64,000 nucleotides of DNA. Origin: Flavobacteriales bacterium UBA5040. GTDB taxonomy: Bacteria; Bacteroidota; Bacteroidia; Flavobacteriales; Weeksellaceae. Position numbers and translations under genes: made by a program. Numbering within the stretch: the first letter of the stretch is position 1; every line of letters begins with the position of its first letter. Location of the stretch: the NCBI GenBank assembly GCA_002415135.1, contig DIBY01000001.1, positions 155,040-219,039 on the forward strand, written 5' to 3'. Shown here one piece after another: positions 24,956-33,718 of the stretch. The notes beneath the pieces were generated by a model. That model worked only from the letters and a program-made list of their open reading frames with translations, was not told the origin of the DNA and made no database searches.

Positions 24956-26338
24956 CTAAACCATATCCTCCGGTTTCACCCATTCATCAAACTGTTCCGC
25001 TGTTAGTAATCCTAAATTTACCGCTTCTTCTTTCAAAGTCGTGCCGTTTTTATGCGCGGTCTTTGCAATTTTTGCGGCGTTTTCGTAACCAATATGCGTA
25101 TTCAAAGCGGTGACTAACATTAAGGATTTCTCAACCAATTCTTTAATTCGTGGTTCATTCGGTTCAATTCCGATGGCACAATGATCGTTAAACGAAATAC
25201 AAGCATCTCCTAACAATTGAGCAGATTGTAAAAAATTGTACGCCATGACCGGTTTGAAAACATTCAGTTCAAAATTCCCTTGAGTTCCAGCGAAAGAAAT
25301 CGTGGTATCGTTTCCGAGAACCTGCGCGCAAACCATGGTCAACGCTTCGTTTTGCGTTGGATTCACTTTCCCGGGCATAATTGAAGAACCAGGTTCATTT
25401 TCTGGAATATGAATTTCGCCAATTCCAGAACGAGGTCCAGACGCCAGGAAACGAATATCCTGCGCAATTTTATATAATGCAACCGCCAATTGCTTTAAAG
25501 CACCGTGTGTTTCTACGATAGCATCGTGAGCGGCAAGTGCTTCAAATTTATTGGGCGCAGTTTCAAACGGAAGTCCGGTAAATTCCGAAATATATTTTGC
25601 AACCAAAACATCGTAACCATCTGGAGTATTTAAACCTGTTCCAACCGCAGTTCCTCCTAGAGCTATTTCCTGCAAATGTTCGAAGGTGTTGGTGATTGCT
25701 TTCATCGCATAATCCAATTGCGCTACATAACCTGAAAATTCCTGACCTAAAGTTAAAGGTGTTGCATCCATCAAATGAGTGCGTCCGATCTTAACTACTG
25801 TTTTAAAACTTTCTGCTTTTTCGTGCAAAGTATTTCTCAGCTTTTCTACGGCCGGTAAAGTATGCTCAACCACTTTTTTATACGCTGCAATATGCATGGC
25901 TGTCGGATAAGTGTCGTTTGAACTTTGAGATTTATTCACATCATCGTTCGGATGAATTTCAGATTTCTCTCCTAACGTTCCACCATTATTCACGTGAGCT
26001 TTATTCGAAACAACTTCATTGATATTCATGTTCGATTGTGTTCCAGAACCAGTTTGCCAAATTACGAGTGGAAACTGATCATTTAATTTTCCCTCTAAAA
26101 TCTCTTCACAAACTTTCGCGATCATATCTCGTTTCTCATTGGTAAGAACACCTAATTCAGCATTGGTAAAAGCCGCGGCTTTTTTTAAATACGCAAAGGC
26201 TTCTATTATTTCATGGGGCATCGAACCTTCTGGACCGATCTTAAAATTATTTCTTGAACGTTCGGTTTGTGCACCCCAAAATTTGTCTGCAGGAACCTGC
26301 ACATCGCCCATGGTATCTTTTTCTACTCTGTAATTCAT
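24956..26338 (-). CDS. fumC: Class II fumarate hydratase
   Basis: Interconverts fumarate and L-malate in the citric acid cycle; oxygen-stable and iron-free. The start is placed at MNYRVEKDTMG (26338), about 460 residues, because the longer frame adds a hydrophobic extension foreign to the family. Signature GSSIMPGKVNPTQNE is intact, with GSGTQSNMNINEV and GRTHLMDATPLTLGQEF. A second, unrelated class I fumarase lies at 27743 on the other strand, with a regulator between them. Confidence 0.95.
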   Translation of the reverse strand: MNYRVEKDTMGDVQVPADKFWGAQTERSRNNFKIGPEGSMPHEIIEAFAYLKKAAAFTNAELGVLTNEKRDMIAKVCEEILEGKLNDQFPLVIWQTGSGTQSNMNINEVVSNKAHVNNGGTLGEKSEIHPNDDVNKSQSSNDTYPTAMHIAAYKKVVEHTLPAVEKLRNTLHEKAESFKTVVKIGRTHLMDATPLTLGQEFSGYVAQLDYAMKAITNTFEHLQEIALGGTAVGTGLNTPDGYDVLVAKYISEFTGLPFETAPNKFEALAAHDAIVETHGALKQLAVALYKIAQDIRFLASGPRSGIGEIHIPENEPGSSIMPGKVNPTQNEALTMVCAQVLGNDTTISFAGTQGNFELNVFKPVMAYNFLQSAQLLGDACISFNDHCAIGIEPNEPRIKELVEKSLMLVTALNTHIGYENAAKIAKTAHKNGTTLKEEAVNLGLLTAEQFDEWVKPEDMV

Positions 26339-26480
26339 TACTTTTAAATTTATTTTCTTAAAAATAATGATTTTAAGAATGACAGGCAAAAAAACTTGAT
26401 GATAAAAATCAACAACTTATATCTATAAAGCCAATCATTCCAGTTAAAAATCGCTAATTTTAAAATTAAATTAAAAGATA

Positions 26481-27542
26481 ATGTCGGAAAAGTCAAAAAG
26501 ACTGATGATGATTTACAGTCGTTTGAAATCTGGGCCCGTAACCATTGATATGCTTCAAAACTGGGCTCAGAAAAATAATATCCAAATTTCAGCGCGCACC
26601 TTTTATCGGGATCTCTATGATCTGGAAAACTCTGTTATTCCATCCAATGAAAAACTGGTGGTGGTTATTGGTGAAAAAAACCGCAAGACCTGGAAATTGG
26701 AATATGAGAATAATGAAGAACCACTGACCGAATTTGATATTAACTCTTATATCCTTTTTCAAAACTTCCTGCCACTATCTGTTATTTCATCCCGAAAAAA
26801 TTCTCTCGGAAAAATCGTTCGGCTTTTTTATCAGAAACACAGTAAGAGTCAGTTTGAGCATTTTGTAAACGTAGCAAAACTTCAGATTAAATCAAGTCAT
26901 TTCTACGAAGGAACGGTTTTTACAGATTATCATAAAATATTAGACGACTGTATCTGGAGTATTCAGAACAAAAGAAAAATGCAGTTGATCTCTATCAATT
27001 ATGATTATACTTCTCTTTCAAAAAAAGTAGCATTTCCCCAGATTTTTTATCCCGTGCAGATTCTATATCACCGTGGCGTCGTTCATGTTTCGGGTTTTAT
27101 TGAAGATGATTGTCAGTTGGTCGTCCTAGGTTTAGATCAGATCGAACAATATAAATTAACCAATGATCTTTTTGAAAATAACGATTACGTTCATCATTTA
27201 GAAGTTGCATTGTCAAAAAGATTCGGAATTACTCAAAACATTAATGACGAAGTGTATGAGATTGAAATCATTTTAAGTGAGCGTACAGGAAGGTTTGTGA
27301 CCAAATTATTTTGGCATGAAACTCAGCAATTTGAAAAATTAGAAAACGGAAACTTCCTTATGACCATGAATTGCGGAATAAACCGAGAACTGATTGGCTG
27401 GATCTTTCAATGGATGTCCAATGCTAAAGTTTTAAAGCCAGATCTTCTAAAAGACCTTGTTGCAGAAAAATACAAAGAAATGGTTCAGCTATACGAGGAG
27501 GATAAATCGCTGATTTCTAACAACTCGTATCGTCCTACGTAG
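26481..27542 (+). CDS. WYL-type transcriptional regulator
   Basis: A protein of 353 residues. The N-terminal winged helix (RLMMIYSRLKSGPVTIDMLQ, then ISARTFYRDLYDLEN) resembles the DeoR/YafY-type helix-turn-helix. The middle (FYPVQILYHRGVVHVSGFIE) fits a WYL-like ligand-sensing domain, with a WCX-like C-terminus. It lies between two fumarase genes, divergent from fumC and co-directional with the class I enzyme. Control of fumarases is inferred from position only. Confidence 0.8.
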   Translation: MSEKSKRLMMIYSRLKSGPVTIDMLQNWAQKNNIQISARTFYRDLYDLENSVIPSNEKLVVVIGEKNRKTWKLEYENNEEPLTEFDINSYILFQNFLPLSVISSRKNSLGKIVRLFYQKHSKSQFEHFVNVAKLQIKSSHFYEGTVFTDYHKILDDCIWSIQNKRKMQLISINYDYTSLSKKVAFPQIFYPVQILYHRGVVHVSGFIEDDCQLVVLGLDQIEQYKLTNDLFENNDYVHHLEVALSKRFGITQNINDEVYEIEIILSERTGRFVTKLFWHETQQFEKLENGNFLMTMNCGINRELIGWIFQWMSNAKVLKPDLLKDLVAEKYKEMVQLYEEDKSLISNNSYRPT

Positions 27543-27591
27543 GTGGTTGACAACAAATGTCAATGCAAATGATTAAATTTGCGGTACACAA

Positions 27592-27630
27592 ATGATGAAA
27601 GAGGAGAGAAACACTTCCAATCTTTCTTAA
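27592..27630 (+). CDS. 12-residue mini-ORF before a terminator, possible leader peptide
   Basis: MMKEERNTSNLS, a short frame starting 10 bases after a TAAATTTG box (27574-27581) and ending two bases before the terminator at 27632. It lies in the gap between the WYL regulator and the class I fumarase. It is short enough to arise by chance and no residue is strongly overrepresented. If real, it would be part of a small RNA or an attenuated leader. Confidence 0.25.
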   Translation: MMKEERNTSNLS

Positions 27631-27631
27631 C

Positions 27632-27659
27632 AAAGGTGAAGGCGGCGTCTTCACCTTTT
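27632..27659 (+). terminator. Intrinsic terminator
   Basis: AAAGGTGAAG, loop GCGGCGT, CTTCACCTTTT. A ten-pair stem with a short T tract, lying 83 bases before the class I fumarase. It may end the WYL gene transcript or a short leader transcript starting near 27587. Confidence 0.65.
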
Positions 27660-27742
27660 CTGTTCCTGCAATTTTATTTTATTCATAGCAGAACAATCTT
27701 AAATTTTCTTAATTTTACGTTTTCAAAAAACTTACTATTACT

Positions 27743-29350
27743 ATGGAATTCCATTACCAAGAGCCATTTCCAATTTTAAAAGACGACTCTCAATATAAAA
27801 AATTGAGTTCTGAATATGTAACCACTGAACAATTAGGCAACCGCGAAATCTTAAACGTTGACCCAAAAGCCTTGGAACTGTTGGCAGAGAATGCATTAGC
27901 AGATGTTTCATTTATGCTTCGATCTTCCCACTTGGCCAAACTCAGAAAAATCATCGACGATCCTGAAGCTACAGATAACGATCGTTTTGTAGCATATAAT
28001 CTTTTACAAAATGCTGCTGTTGCCATTGAAGGAGCTTTGCCTTCTTGCCAGGATACAGGAACAGCGATCTGCGTCGCCAAGAAAGGGGAGAATGTTTACA
28101 CCGGCGTGGAAGATGCTGCCTGGATTTCTAAAGGAATTTATAATACGTATCAAGAAAAGAACTTAAGATATTCTCAGATTGTTCCTTTAACAATGTTTGA
28201 AGAAAAGAACTCCGGTTCAAACCTTCCTGCGCAAATCGACATTTACGCCGAAACAGGAAACGAATATAAATTCTTATTCATCGCAAAAGGTGGAGGTTCC
28301 GCCAACAAAACTTTCCTCTATCAGAAAACAAAATCTTTATTAAATGATAGTTCTTTAGAAGCGTTTGTCAAAGAAAGAATTATGGATTTGGGAACTGCGG
28401 CTTGTCCGCCTTACCATTTAGCGATTGTTATTGGTGGAACTTCTGCTGAGTCCAATTTAGCCGCGGTAAAAAAAGCAAGTGCCGGTTATTACGATCACCT
28501 TCCAACAGAAGGAAATATTGGTGGTCAGGCATTCCGTGATTTAGAATGGGAAAAGAGAGTTCAGAAAATTTGCCAGGAAAGTTCGATTGGAGCACAGTTT
28601 GGTGGAAAATATTTAACGCATGATGTTCGTGTAATTCGTCTTCCACGTCATGCTGCAAGTTGCCCGGTTGGAATGGGCGTTTCCTGTTCTGCTGATAGAA
28701 ACATTAAAGGAAAAATCACCAAAGACGGAATATTTTTAGAACAATTAGAAATTAATCCAAAACAGTTTTTACCGTTAACACCACCGCATTTAGAAGAAGC
28801 AGTTTCTATCGACCTGAATCAACCAATGCCTTTAATTTTAGCAGAACTATCAAAACATCCGATTAAAACCCGTTTGAAATTGAATGGAACTTTAATTGTT
28901 GCCCGCGATATCGCCCACGCAAAAATCAAAGAATTGTTAGACAGCGGAAAACCAATGCCCGACTATTTTAAAAATCATCCGATCTATTATGCAGGTCCCG
29001 CAAAAACTCCAGTTGGAATGGCGTCCGGAAGTTTCGGCCCCACTACTGCCGGAAGAATGGATGTTTATGTCGATGAATTCCAGGCAAACGGCGGAAGCAT
29101 GATCATGCTTGCAAAAGGAAACCGAAGCAATGACGTCACCAACGCGTGCCATAAATACGGTGGATTCTATCTCGGATCAATCGGTGGACCAGCTGCAATC
29201 TTAGCAAAAGAAAACATTACCGCTGTAGAAGTTGTTGATTTCGAAGAACTTGGTATGGAAGCCGTTCGCAAAATTGAGATCAAGGATTTCCCAGCCTTTA
29301 TTATTACCGATGACAAAGGGAATGACTTCTTTGAATCTATTGCCCATTAA
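27743..29350 (+). CDS. Class I fumarate hydratase (4Fe-4S)
   Basis: A protein of 535 residues of the FumA/FumB type, an oxygen-sensitive iron-sulfur fumarase acting in the citric acid cycle or fumarate respiration. Cluster cysteines fit PSCQDTGTAI, LGTAACPPYHLAIV and CPVGMGVSC. The C-terminal beta domain starts near GTLIVARDIAHAKIKELLD and includes GPTTAGRMDVYVDEFQANGG. It lies in the same locus as class II fumC, so the cell can carry both iron-dependent and iron-free enzymes. Confidence 0.94.
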   Translation: MEFHYQEPFPILKDDSQYKKLSSEYVTTEQLGNREILNVDPKALELLAENALADVSFMLRSSHLAKLRKIIDDPEATDNDRFVAYNLLQNAAVAIEGALPSCQDTGTAICVAKKGENVYTGVEDAAWISKGIYNTYQEKNLRYSQIVPLTMFEEKNSGSNLPAQIDIYAETGNEYKFLFIAKGGGSANKTFLYQKTKSLLNDSSLEAFVKERIMDLGTAACPPYHLAIVIGGTSAESNLAAVKKASAGYYDHLPTEGNIGGQAFRDLEWEKRVQKICQESSIGAQFGGKYLTHDVRVIRLPRHAASCPVGMGVSCSADRNIKGKITKDGIFLEQLEINPKQFLPLTPPHLEEAVSIDLNQPMPLILAELSKHPIKTRLKLNGTLIVARDIAHAKIKELLDSGKPMPDYFKNHPIYYAGPAKTPVGMASGSFGPTTAGRMDVYVDEFQANGGSMIMLAKGNRSNDVTNACHKYGGFYLGSIGGPAAILAKENITAVEVVDFEELGMEAVRKIEIKDFPAFIITDDKGNDFFESIAH

Positions 29351-29395
29351 CAAAATTTATAATCAATTTAAATTGTAAAAATCAGGTGTAAATCT

Positions 29396-29426
29396 TTTGT
29401 CCTCATCGAAATTTATCCTATTTTTG
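29396..29426 (+). promoter_or_regulatory. Promoter with both -33 and -7 elements
   Basis: TTTG (29396-29399), a 19-base spacer, then TATTTTTG (29419-29426): the full Bacteroidota consensus, 17 bases before the ATG of the small membrane protein. Confidence 0.75.
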
Positions 29427-29442
29427 CCTAAAATCTATTACA

Positions 29443-29721
29443 ATGGTATTATTATCATCATTCTTCCCTTTCTACCAGTTCCTTTGGACCGTTTATTTCG
29501 TAATCATGTTCCTCGTAGGATTCTGGTGTATCTTCATGTTCTTCGGATATATCATCCCAATTTGGCTTACTGCTGGACTGGCGGAATATTTCGGAAAAAC
29601 AAAAGAATTTGATCCAGAAGAAGTAAGAAGAAAATTAGTAACCGAGCAAGAAGGAGTAGAACTTCTTTATAGCAACCCAAAAGGGCGTGGTCCATTTCTT
29701 CACACCGACGGTCATCACTAG
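29443..29721 (+). CDS. Small membrane protein, unknown function
   Basis: A protein of 92 residues with two hydrophobic helices in the first 50 residues (LWTVYFVIMFLVGFWCIFMF; IIPIWLTAGLAEYF) and a soluble tail rich in charged residues, ending GRGPFLHTDGHH. A strong promoter and a terminator bracket it, so it is a single-gene unit. No family is recognised. Confidence 0.7.
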   Translation: MVLLSSFFPFYQFLWTVYFVIMFLVGFWCIFMFFGYIIPIWLTAGLAEYFGKTKEFDPEEVRRKLVTEQEGVELLYSNPKGRGPFLHTDGHH

Positions 29722-29786
29722 TTGATGTCATTGCTTTCCCACTTTAATTCCGGGAAAAGCAATCACAAAGCAAAATCATATATAAT

Positions 29787-29820
29787 AATCAGTTTCTATT
29801 TTTAGGAACTGATTTTTTTA
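29787..29820 (+). terminator. Intrinsic terminator
   Basis: AATCAGTTTC (29787-29796) pairs with GGAACTGATT (29805-29814) and ends in seven T residues. Confidence 0.8.
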
Positions 29821-29859
29821 TTGGGAGTGTCACCATTTTCGTTTTTTGTCAGGCTCTCA

Positions 29860-29924
29860 CCCGCTGTCCGTTATATCTATTGTTCCGCTCTGCTCCACAA
29901 TAGGATGCCACTTCCATCGGGACT
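29860..29924. repeat. Dispersed intergenic stem-loop element, copy 2
   Basis: CTATTGT (29877-29883) pairs with ACAATAG (29897-29903) around the loop TCCGCTCTGCTCC. The loop differs by one base from copy 1 at 6973-7044; the stem is entirely different but still complementary. Flanks CCGCTGTCC and ATCGGGACT also align with copy 1. The gap 29722-30016 holds this element, a terminator and the prfA -7 box. Confidence 0.6.
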
Positions 29925-29988
29925 AGAATAAAGTTTCAGTCTTCTTTCCACACCAAAATTGATTCTTTTAATTTGGTTCATTTTTCTT

Positions 29989-29996
29989 TATCTTTG
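29989..29996 (+). promoter_or_regulatory. Candidate -7 box for prfA
   Basis: TATCTTTG matches TAnnTTTG, 20 bases before the ATG. A TTTG at 29972 is too close to be a normal -33 element. Confidence 0.45.
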
Positions 29997-30016
29997 CACA
30001 CTACAAAAAATCAGAA

Positions 30017-31105
30017 ATGTCAAAGTCACTTATACCGAAACTCGAAGCCATTAAACAACGCTACAACGAAGTTGCAGATCTCATTATTCAGCCCGAAATC
30101 ATTTCTGACCAAAAGAAATATTCAACGTTAAATAAAGAATACAGCGACTTAGGAAAAATCGTTTTCGTTTTCGATCAATATATGCAAGCTCTTAAAACCA
30201 TTGAAGAATCCGACGAAATTATCGCCGATGGTTCTGACAAAGAGTTTGTCGAAATGGCGAAACTGGAGAAGTACGAAATGCTTGACAAAATTCCGGGGTT
30301 GGAAGAAGAGTTAAAAGTGCTTTTAATTCCGAAAGATCCAACCGACGATAAAAATGTAATTGTTGAACTTCGCGCCGGAACTGGTGGAGATGAAGCTGCA
30401 ATTTTTGTGGAAGACGTCTATAGAGCTTACGCCATGTACTTCAAATCAAAAGGTTGGAAACACGAAATCACCGATTCCAGTGAAGCTTCGAAAGGCTATA
30501 AAGAATTGATTTTGAGAGTAGAAGGAAATGACGGAATCTACGGAATCATGAAATTCGAATCTGGAGTTCACCGTGTACAACGAGTTCCTGAAACGGAATC
30601 ACAAGGTAGAGTTCATACTTCAGCAATTACAGTCGCCGTTTTACCGGAAGCTGAAGAAGTAGACTTTGAATTAAATCCGGCCGACATCGAAATGCAGACT
30701 TCAAGATCTGGAGGTGCAGGTGGACAAAACGTAAATAAAGTAGAAACAAAAGTTCAGTTAACGCACAAACCATCAGGAATGGTCGTTGTTTGTCAGCAGG
30801 CACGTTCCCAGTTGGCCAACCGTGAATTAGCAATGGAAATGCTTCGTACCAAATTATACGATATCGAATTGCAAAAAGCAGTTGGTGATGTTGCCGCTCA
30901 AAGAAAATCAATGGTTTCCACTGGTGACCGTTCTGCAAAAATTAAGACTTATAACTATTCTCAAGGAAGAGTGACCGATCATCGAATTAACAAATCAATG
31001 TACAATCTTGACGCGTATATGAATGGTGATATCCAGGAAATGATCGATGCTGTGATTATGGCGGAGAATGCTGAGAAAATGAAAGGCGAGGAAGACAATT
31101 ACTAA
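30017..31105 (+). CDS. prfA: Peptide chain release factor 1
   Basis: Recognises UAA and UAG and triggers peptidyl-tRNA hydrolysis. The catalytic GGQ stands in RSGGAGGQNVNKVETKVQLT, and RVPETESQGRVHTSAITV precedes it. The 362 residues match RF1, with the acidic coiled N-terminus. Single gene behind a TAnnTTTG box. Confidence 0.95.
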   Translation: MSKSLIPKLEAIKQRYNEVADLIIQPEIISDQKKYSTLNKEYSDLGKIVFVFDQYMQALKTIEESDEIIADGSDKEFVEMAKLEKYEMLDKIPGLEEELKVLLIPKDPTDDKNVIVELRAGTGGDEAAIFVEDVYRAYAMYFKSKGWKHEITDSSEASKGYKELILRVEGNDGIYGIMKFESGVHRVQRVPETESQGRVHTSAITVAVLPEAEEVDFELNPADIEMQTSRSGGAGGQNVNKVETKVQLTHKPSGMVVVCQQARSQLANRELAMEMLRTKLYDIELQKAVGDVAAQRKSMVSTGDRSAKIKTYNYSQGRVTDHRINKSMYNLDAYMNGDIQEMIDAVIMAENAEKMKGEEDNY

Positions 31106-31157
31106 TCAAGTTTAAAATATTTTAATATCTTTGAAAAAATTACAACATTTTAGTATT

Positions 31158-31442
31158 ATGAAAAAATCAATTTTTATTTTAGGTGCAGTTGCAGCTTTCG
31201 CTTTGACTTCTTGTAAAAAAACCGAAACTGTTAGCACAGATTCTGACATGGACTCTACTGCTTCGGTAGTTATCGTAGACAACGATTCTTTGCCAATTAC
31301 TAATGATTCAACAATCAATGAAATGGACAATGCTGCAGAAAATGCAGTAGATGCTACCGGAAACGCAATCAAAGAAGGTGCAGCTGAAGTAAAAGATGCT
31401 GCTAAAGATGCAACAGATGGAGATGGCGATATCACAAAATAA
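31158..31442 (+). CDS. Small acidic lipoprotein
   Basis: Start taken at MKKSIFILGAVAAFALTSCK, a clear lipoprotein signal with Cys near residue 19; the longer frame adds nine residues before it. The mature part of about 76 residues is acidic and Ala/Asp-rich with the repeating pattern AAENAVDATGNAIKEGAAEV, which suggests a helical, hydrophilic spacer. Function unknown. A terminator follows. Confidence 0.75.
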   Translation: MKKSIFILGAVAAFALTSCKKTETVSTDSDMDSTASVVIVDNDSLPITNDSTINEMDNAAENAVDATGNAIKEGAAEVKDAAKDATDGDGDITK

Positions 31443-31464
31443 TTAAAACTTTTAGTTTTTATTG

Positions 31465-31488
31465 AACCCACATTTATGTGGGTTTTTT
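31465..31488 (+). terminator. Intrinsic terminator
   Basis: AACCCACA, loop TTTA, TGTGGGTTTTTTAT. Ends the small lipoprotein transcript. Confidence 0.85.
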
Positions 31489-31587
31489 ATTTTTTAATAA
31501 TGTCATTTCACAATTTTGAGTCCAAAGTTAATTACTATTCAAAAGAAATTGGAAATCATTAACTTTACTTTTTCTAAAGCCAACAAA

Positions 31588-33705
31588 ATGCGTCAAAAAA
31601 TACAAAACCAAAATCCTGATTTTTCTCTTAAGTCGGAAGCAATACTTCCCTACTTTTTTGAAAAAGACGGCTTGGAAATGAAATCTTCTTACACCGAAAA
31701 TGATTCAAAAACATTAACAGAAAAACAATATTCTGCTGGAGTTGCTCCTTATTTACGCGGTCCCTATTCCACCATGTATGTTCAAAAACCCTGGACGATT
31801 CGCCAATATGCGGGATTTTCAACAGCGGAAGAATCTAACGCTTTTTATAGACGAAACTTAGCCGCGGGACAAAAAGGTCTTTCTGTTGCTTTTGATCTGG
31901 CCACGCATCGAGGCTATGATTCTGATCACCCAAGAGTTGAAGGTGATGTCGGAAAAGCCGGAGTTGCCATCGATTCCATTGAAGACATGAAAATTTTATT
32001 TAACGAGATTCCCTTAGATGAAATCTCGGTTTCAATGACGATGAACGGAGCGGTTTTACCGGTTTTAGCCTTTTATATTGTCGCTGCAGAGGAACAGGGA
32101 GTTTCTCAGGATAAATTATCGGGAACCATTCAGAATGACATTTTAAAAGAATTCATGGTGCGAAATACTTACATTTATCCGCCAACGCCTTCCATGAAAA
32201 TTATTGCTGATATTTTCGAATATACGGCTCAAAATATCCCGAAGTTTAATTCGATCTCTATTTCAGGTTATCATATGCAGGAAGCTGGTGCAACGCCGGT
32301 TTTAGAAATGGCTTACACTTTAGCAGATGGTTTAGAATATGTGAGAACCGGAATGAAAGCCGGAATGAAAGTCGATGATTTTGCTCCCCGTTTATCTTTT
32401 TTCTGGGCCGTGGGAATGAATCATTTTATGGAAATTGCGAAAATGCGGGCAGCTCGTTTTATCTGGGCAGACTTATTAACGCAATTTAATCCACAGAATC
32501 CGAAGTCTTTAGCCTTAAGAACGCATTCCCAAACTTCAGGTTGGAGTTTAACCGAACAGGAACCTTTCAATAATATTACACGAACAGCCATCGAAGCTTT
32601 ATCCGCCGCTTTGGGTGGAACGCAGTCTTTACATACAAATGCTTTGGATGAAGCGATTGCTTTACCAACCGATTATTCCGCAAAAATTGCCAGAAATACG
32701 CAGATCATTTTACAACGGGAAAGTGGAATTTGCGACGTCGTAGATCCAATGGGCGGAAGTCACCTGGTCGAAAGTCTGACTCAGCAAATGATCGATGAAG
32801 CCATGAAATTCATCGATGAAGTGGAGAAAGAAGGCGGTATGACGAAAGCTATCGAAGCCGGAATTCCCAAAATGAGAATTGAAGAGGCTGCTGCGAAAAA
32901 ACAGGCAAAAATCGATAGTGGTGAAGAATTCATCATCGGTGTAAATTCTTTCAAATCGACTCAAAAGCAGATGGAATTGGATATTTTAGATATCGATAAT
33001 TCTGAAGTACGTCGTAAACAAATAGAAAGATTACATCAAATAAAAAGTGATAGAAATCCTGAAGCAGTTCTAGAGATTTTAGATCAATTAAAAGAATCTG
33101 CAAAATCTGGCGAAGGAAATCTTCTGGAAATCTGCATAGAAGCTGCAAGACGAAGAGTGACTTTAGGAGAAATGAGCGACGCAATGGAAGAAAGCTTCGG
33201 GCGTTACAAAGCGAATATCAGAACCATACAAGGAGTTTATGCCATGAATGCAAGCAAAAATGAATATTTCCCCAAAGCTCTTGCTTTAACTGAAAAGTTT
33301 GAAGAGCACGAAGGAAGACGACCAAGAATTATGGTTGTGAAAATGGGACAGGACGGACATGATCGTGGCGCAAAGGTAGTAGCCACAGCATTTGCCGACA
33401 TGGGATTTGATGTCGATGTTGCACCCTTATTCCAAACTCCTGAAGAAGTTGCAAAACAGGCGGTAGAAAATGATATTCATATTTTGGGCGTTTCCTCTTT
33501 GGCTGCCGGACATAAATATCTGGTTCCTGAAGTCGTTTCAGAATTAAAAAAACTAGGTGCAGAAGATATTACTATTGTTGTTGGTGGCGTAATTCCAAAA
33601 CAGGATTATGATTTTCTTTATGAAAATGGAGCGGACTATATTTTCGGTCCAGGAACGAATTTACCGAAATCTGCGTGTGAGATTTTGGAAGGATTTCTTG
33701 AATAA
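31588..33705 (+). CDS. Methylmalonyl-CoA mutase, large (catalytic) subunit
   Basis: Adenosylcobalamin enzyme that converts succinyl-CoA and methylmalonyl-CoA. The first in-frame ATG is at 31588 (about 705 residues); an upstream TTG at 31516 is unlikely. The TIM-barrel part carries PWTIRQYAGFSTAEESNAFY and AFDLATHRGYDSDHPRVEGD. The B12 domain at the C-terminus has the DxHxxG motif in GQDGHDRGAKVV, with GVSSLAAGHKYL and VVGGVIPKQDYDF. The small subunit, usually the gene before it in a heterodimeric system, is not adjacent here. Confidence 0.93.
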   Translation: MRQKIQNQNPDFSLKSEAILPYFFEKDGLEMKSSYTENDSKTLTEKQYSAGVAPYLRGPYSTMYVQKPWTIRQYAGFSTAEESNAFYRRNLAAGQKGLSVAFDLATHRGYDSDHPRVEGDVGKAGVAIDSIEDMKILFNEIPLDEISVSMTMNGAVLPVLAFYIVAAEEQGVSQDKLSGTIQNDILKEFMVRNTYIYPPTPSMKIIADIFEYTAQNIPKFNSISISGYHMQEAGATPVLEMAYTLADGLEYVRTGMKAGMKVDDFAPRLSFFWAVGMNHFMEIAKMRAARFIWADLLTQFNPQNPKSLALRTHSQTSGWSLTEQEPFNNITRTAIEALSAALGGTQSLHTNALDEAIALPTDYSAKIARNTQIILQRESGICDVVDPMGGSHLVESLTQQMIDEAMKFIDEVEKEGGMTKAIEAGIPKMRIEEAAAKKQAKIDSGEEFIIGVNSFKSTQKQMELDILDIDNSEVRRKQIERLHQIKSDRNPEAVLEILDQLKESAKSGEGNLLEICIEAARRRVTLGEMSDAMEESFGRYKANIRTIQGVYAMNASKNEYFPKALALTEKFEEHEGRRPRIMVVKMGQDGHDRGAKVVATAFADMGFDVDVAPLFQTPEEVAKQAVENDIHILGVSSLAAGHKYLVPEVVSELKKLGAEDITIVVGGVIPKQDYDFLYENGADYIFGPGTNLPKSACEILEGFLE

Positions 33706-33718
33706 TTTACATCAAAAG

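Noticed and set aside
27579..27779. 66-residue ORF in the gap before the class I fumarase
   Set aside because: Runs through a terminator hairpin and into the fumarase in another frame; composition is phenylalanine-rich noise.
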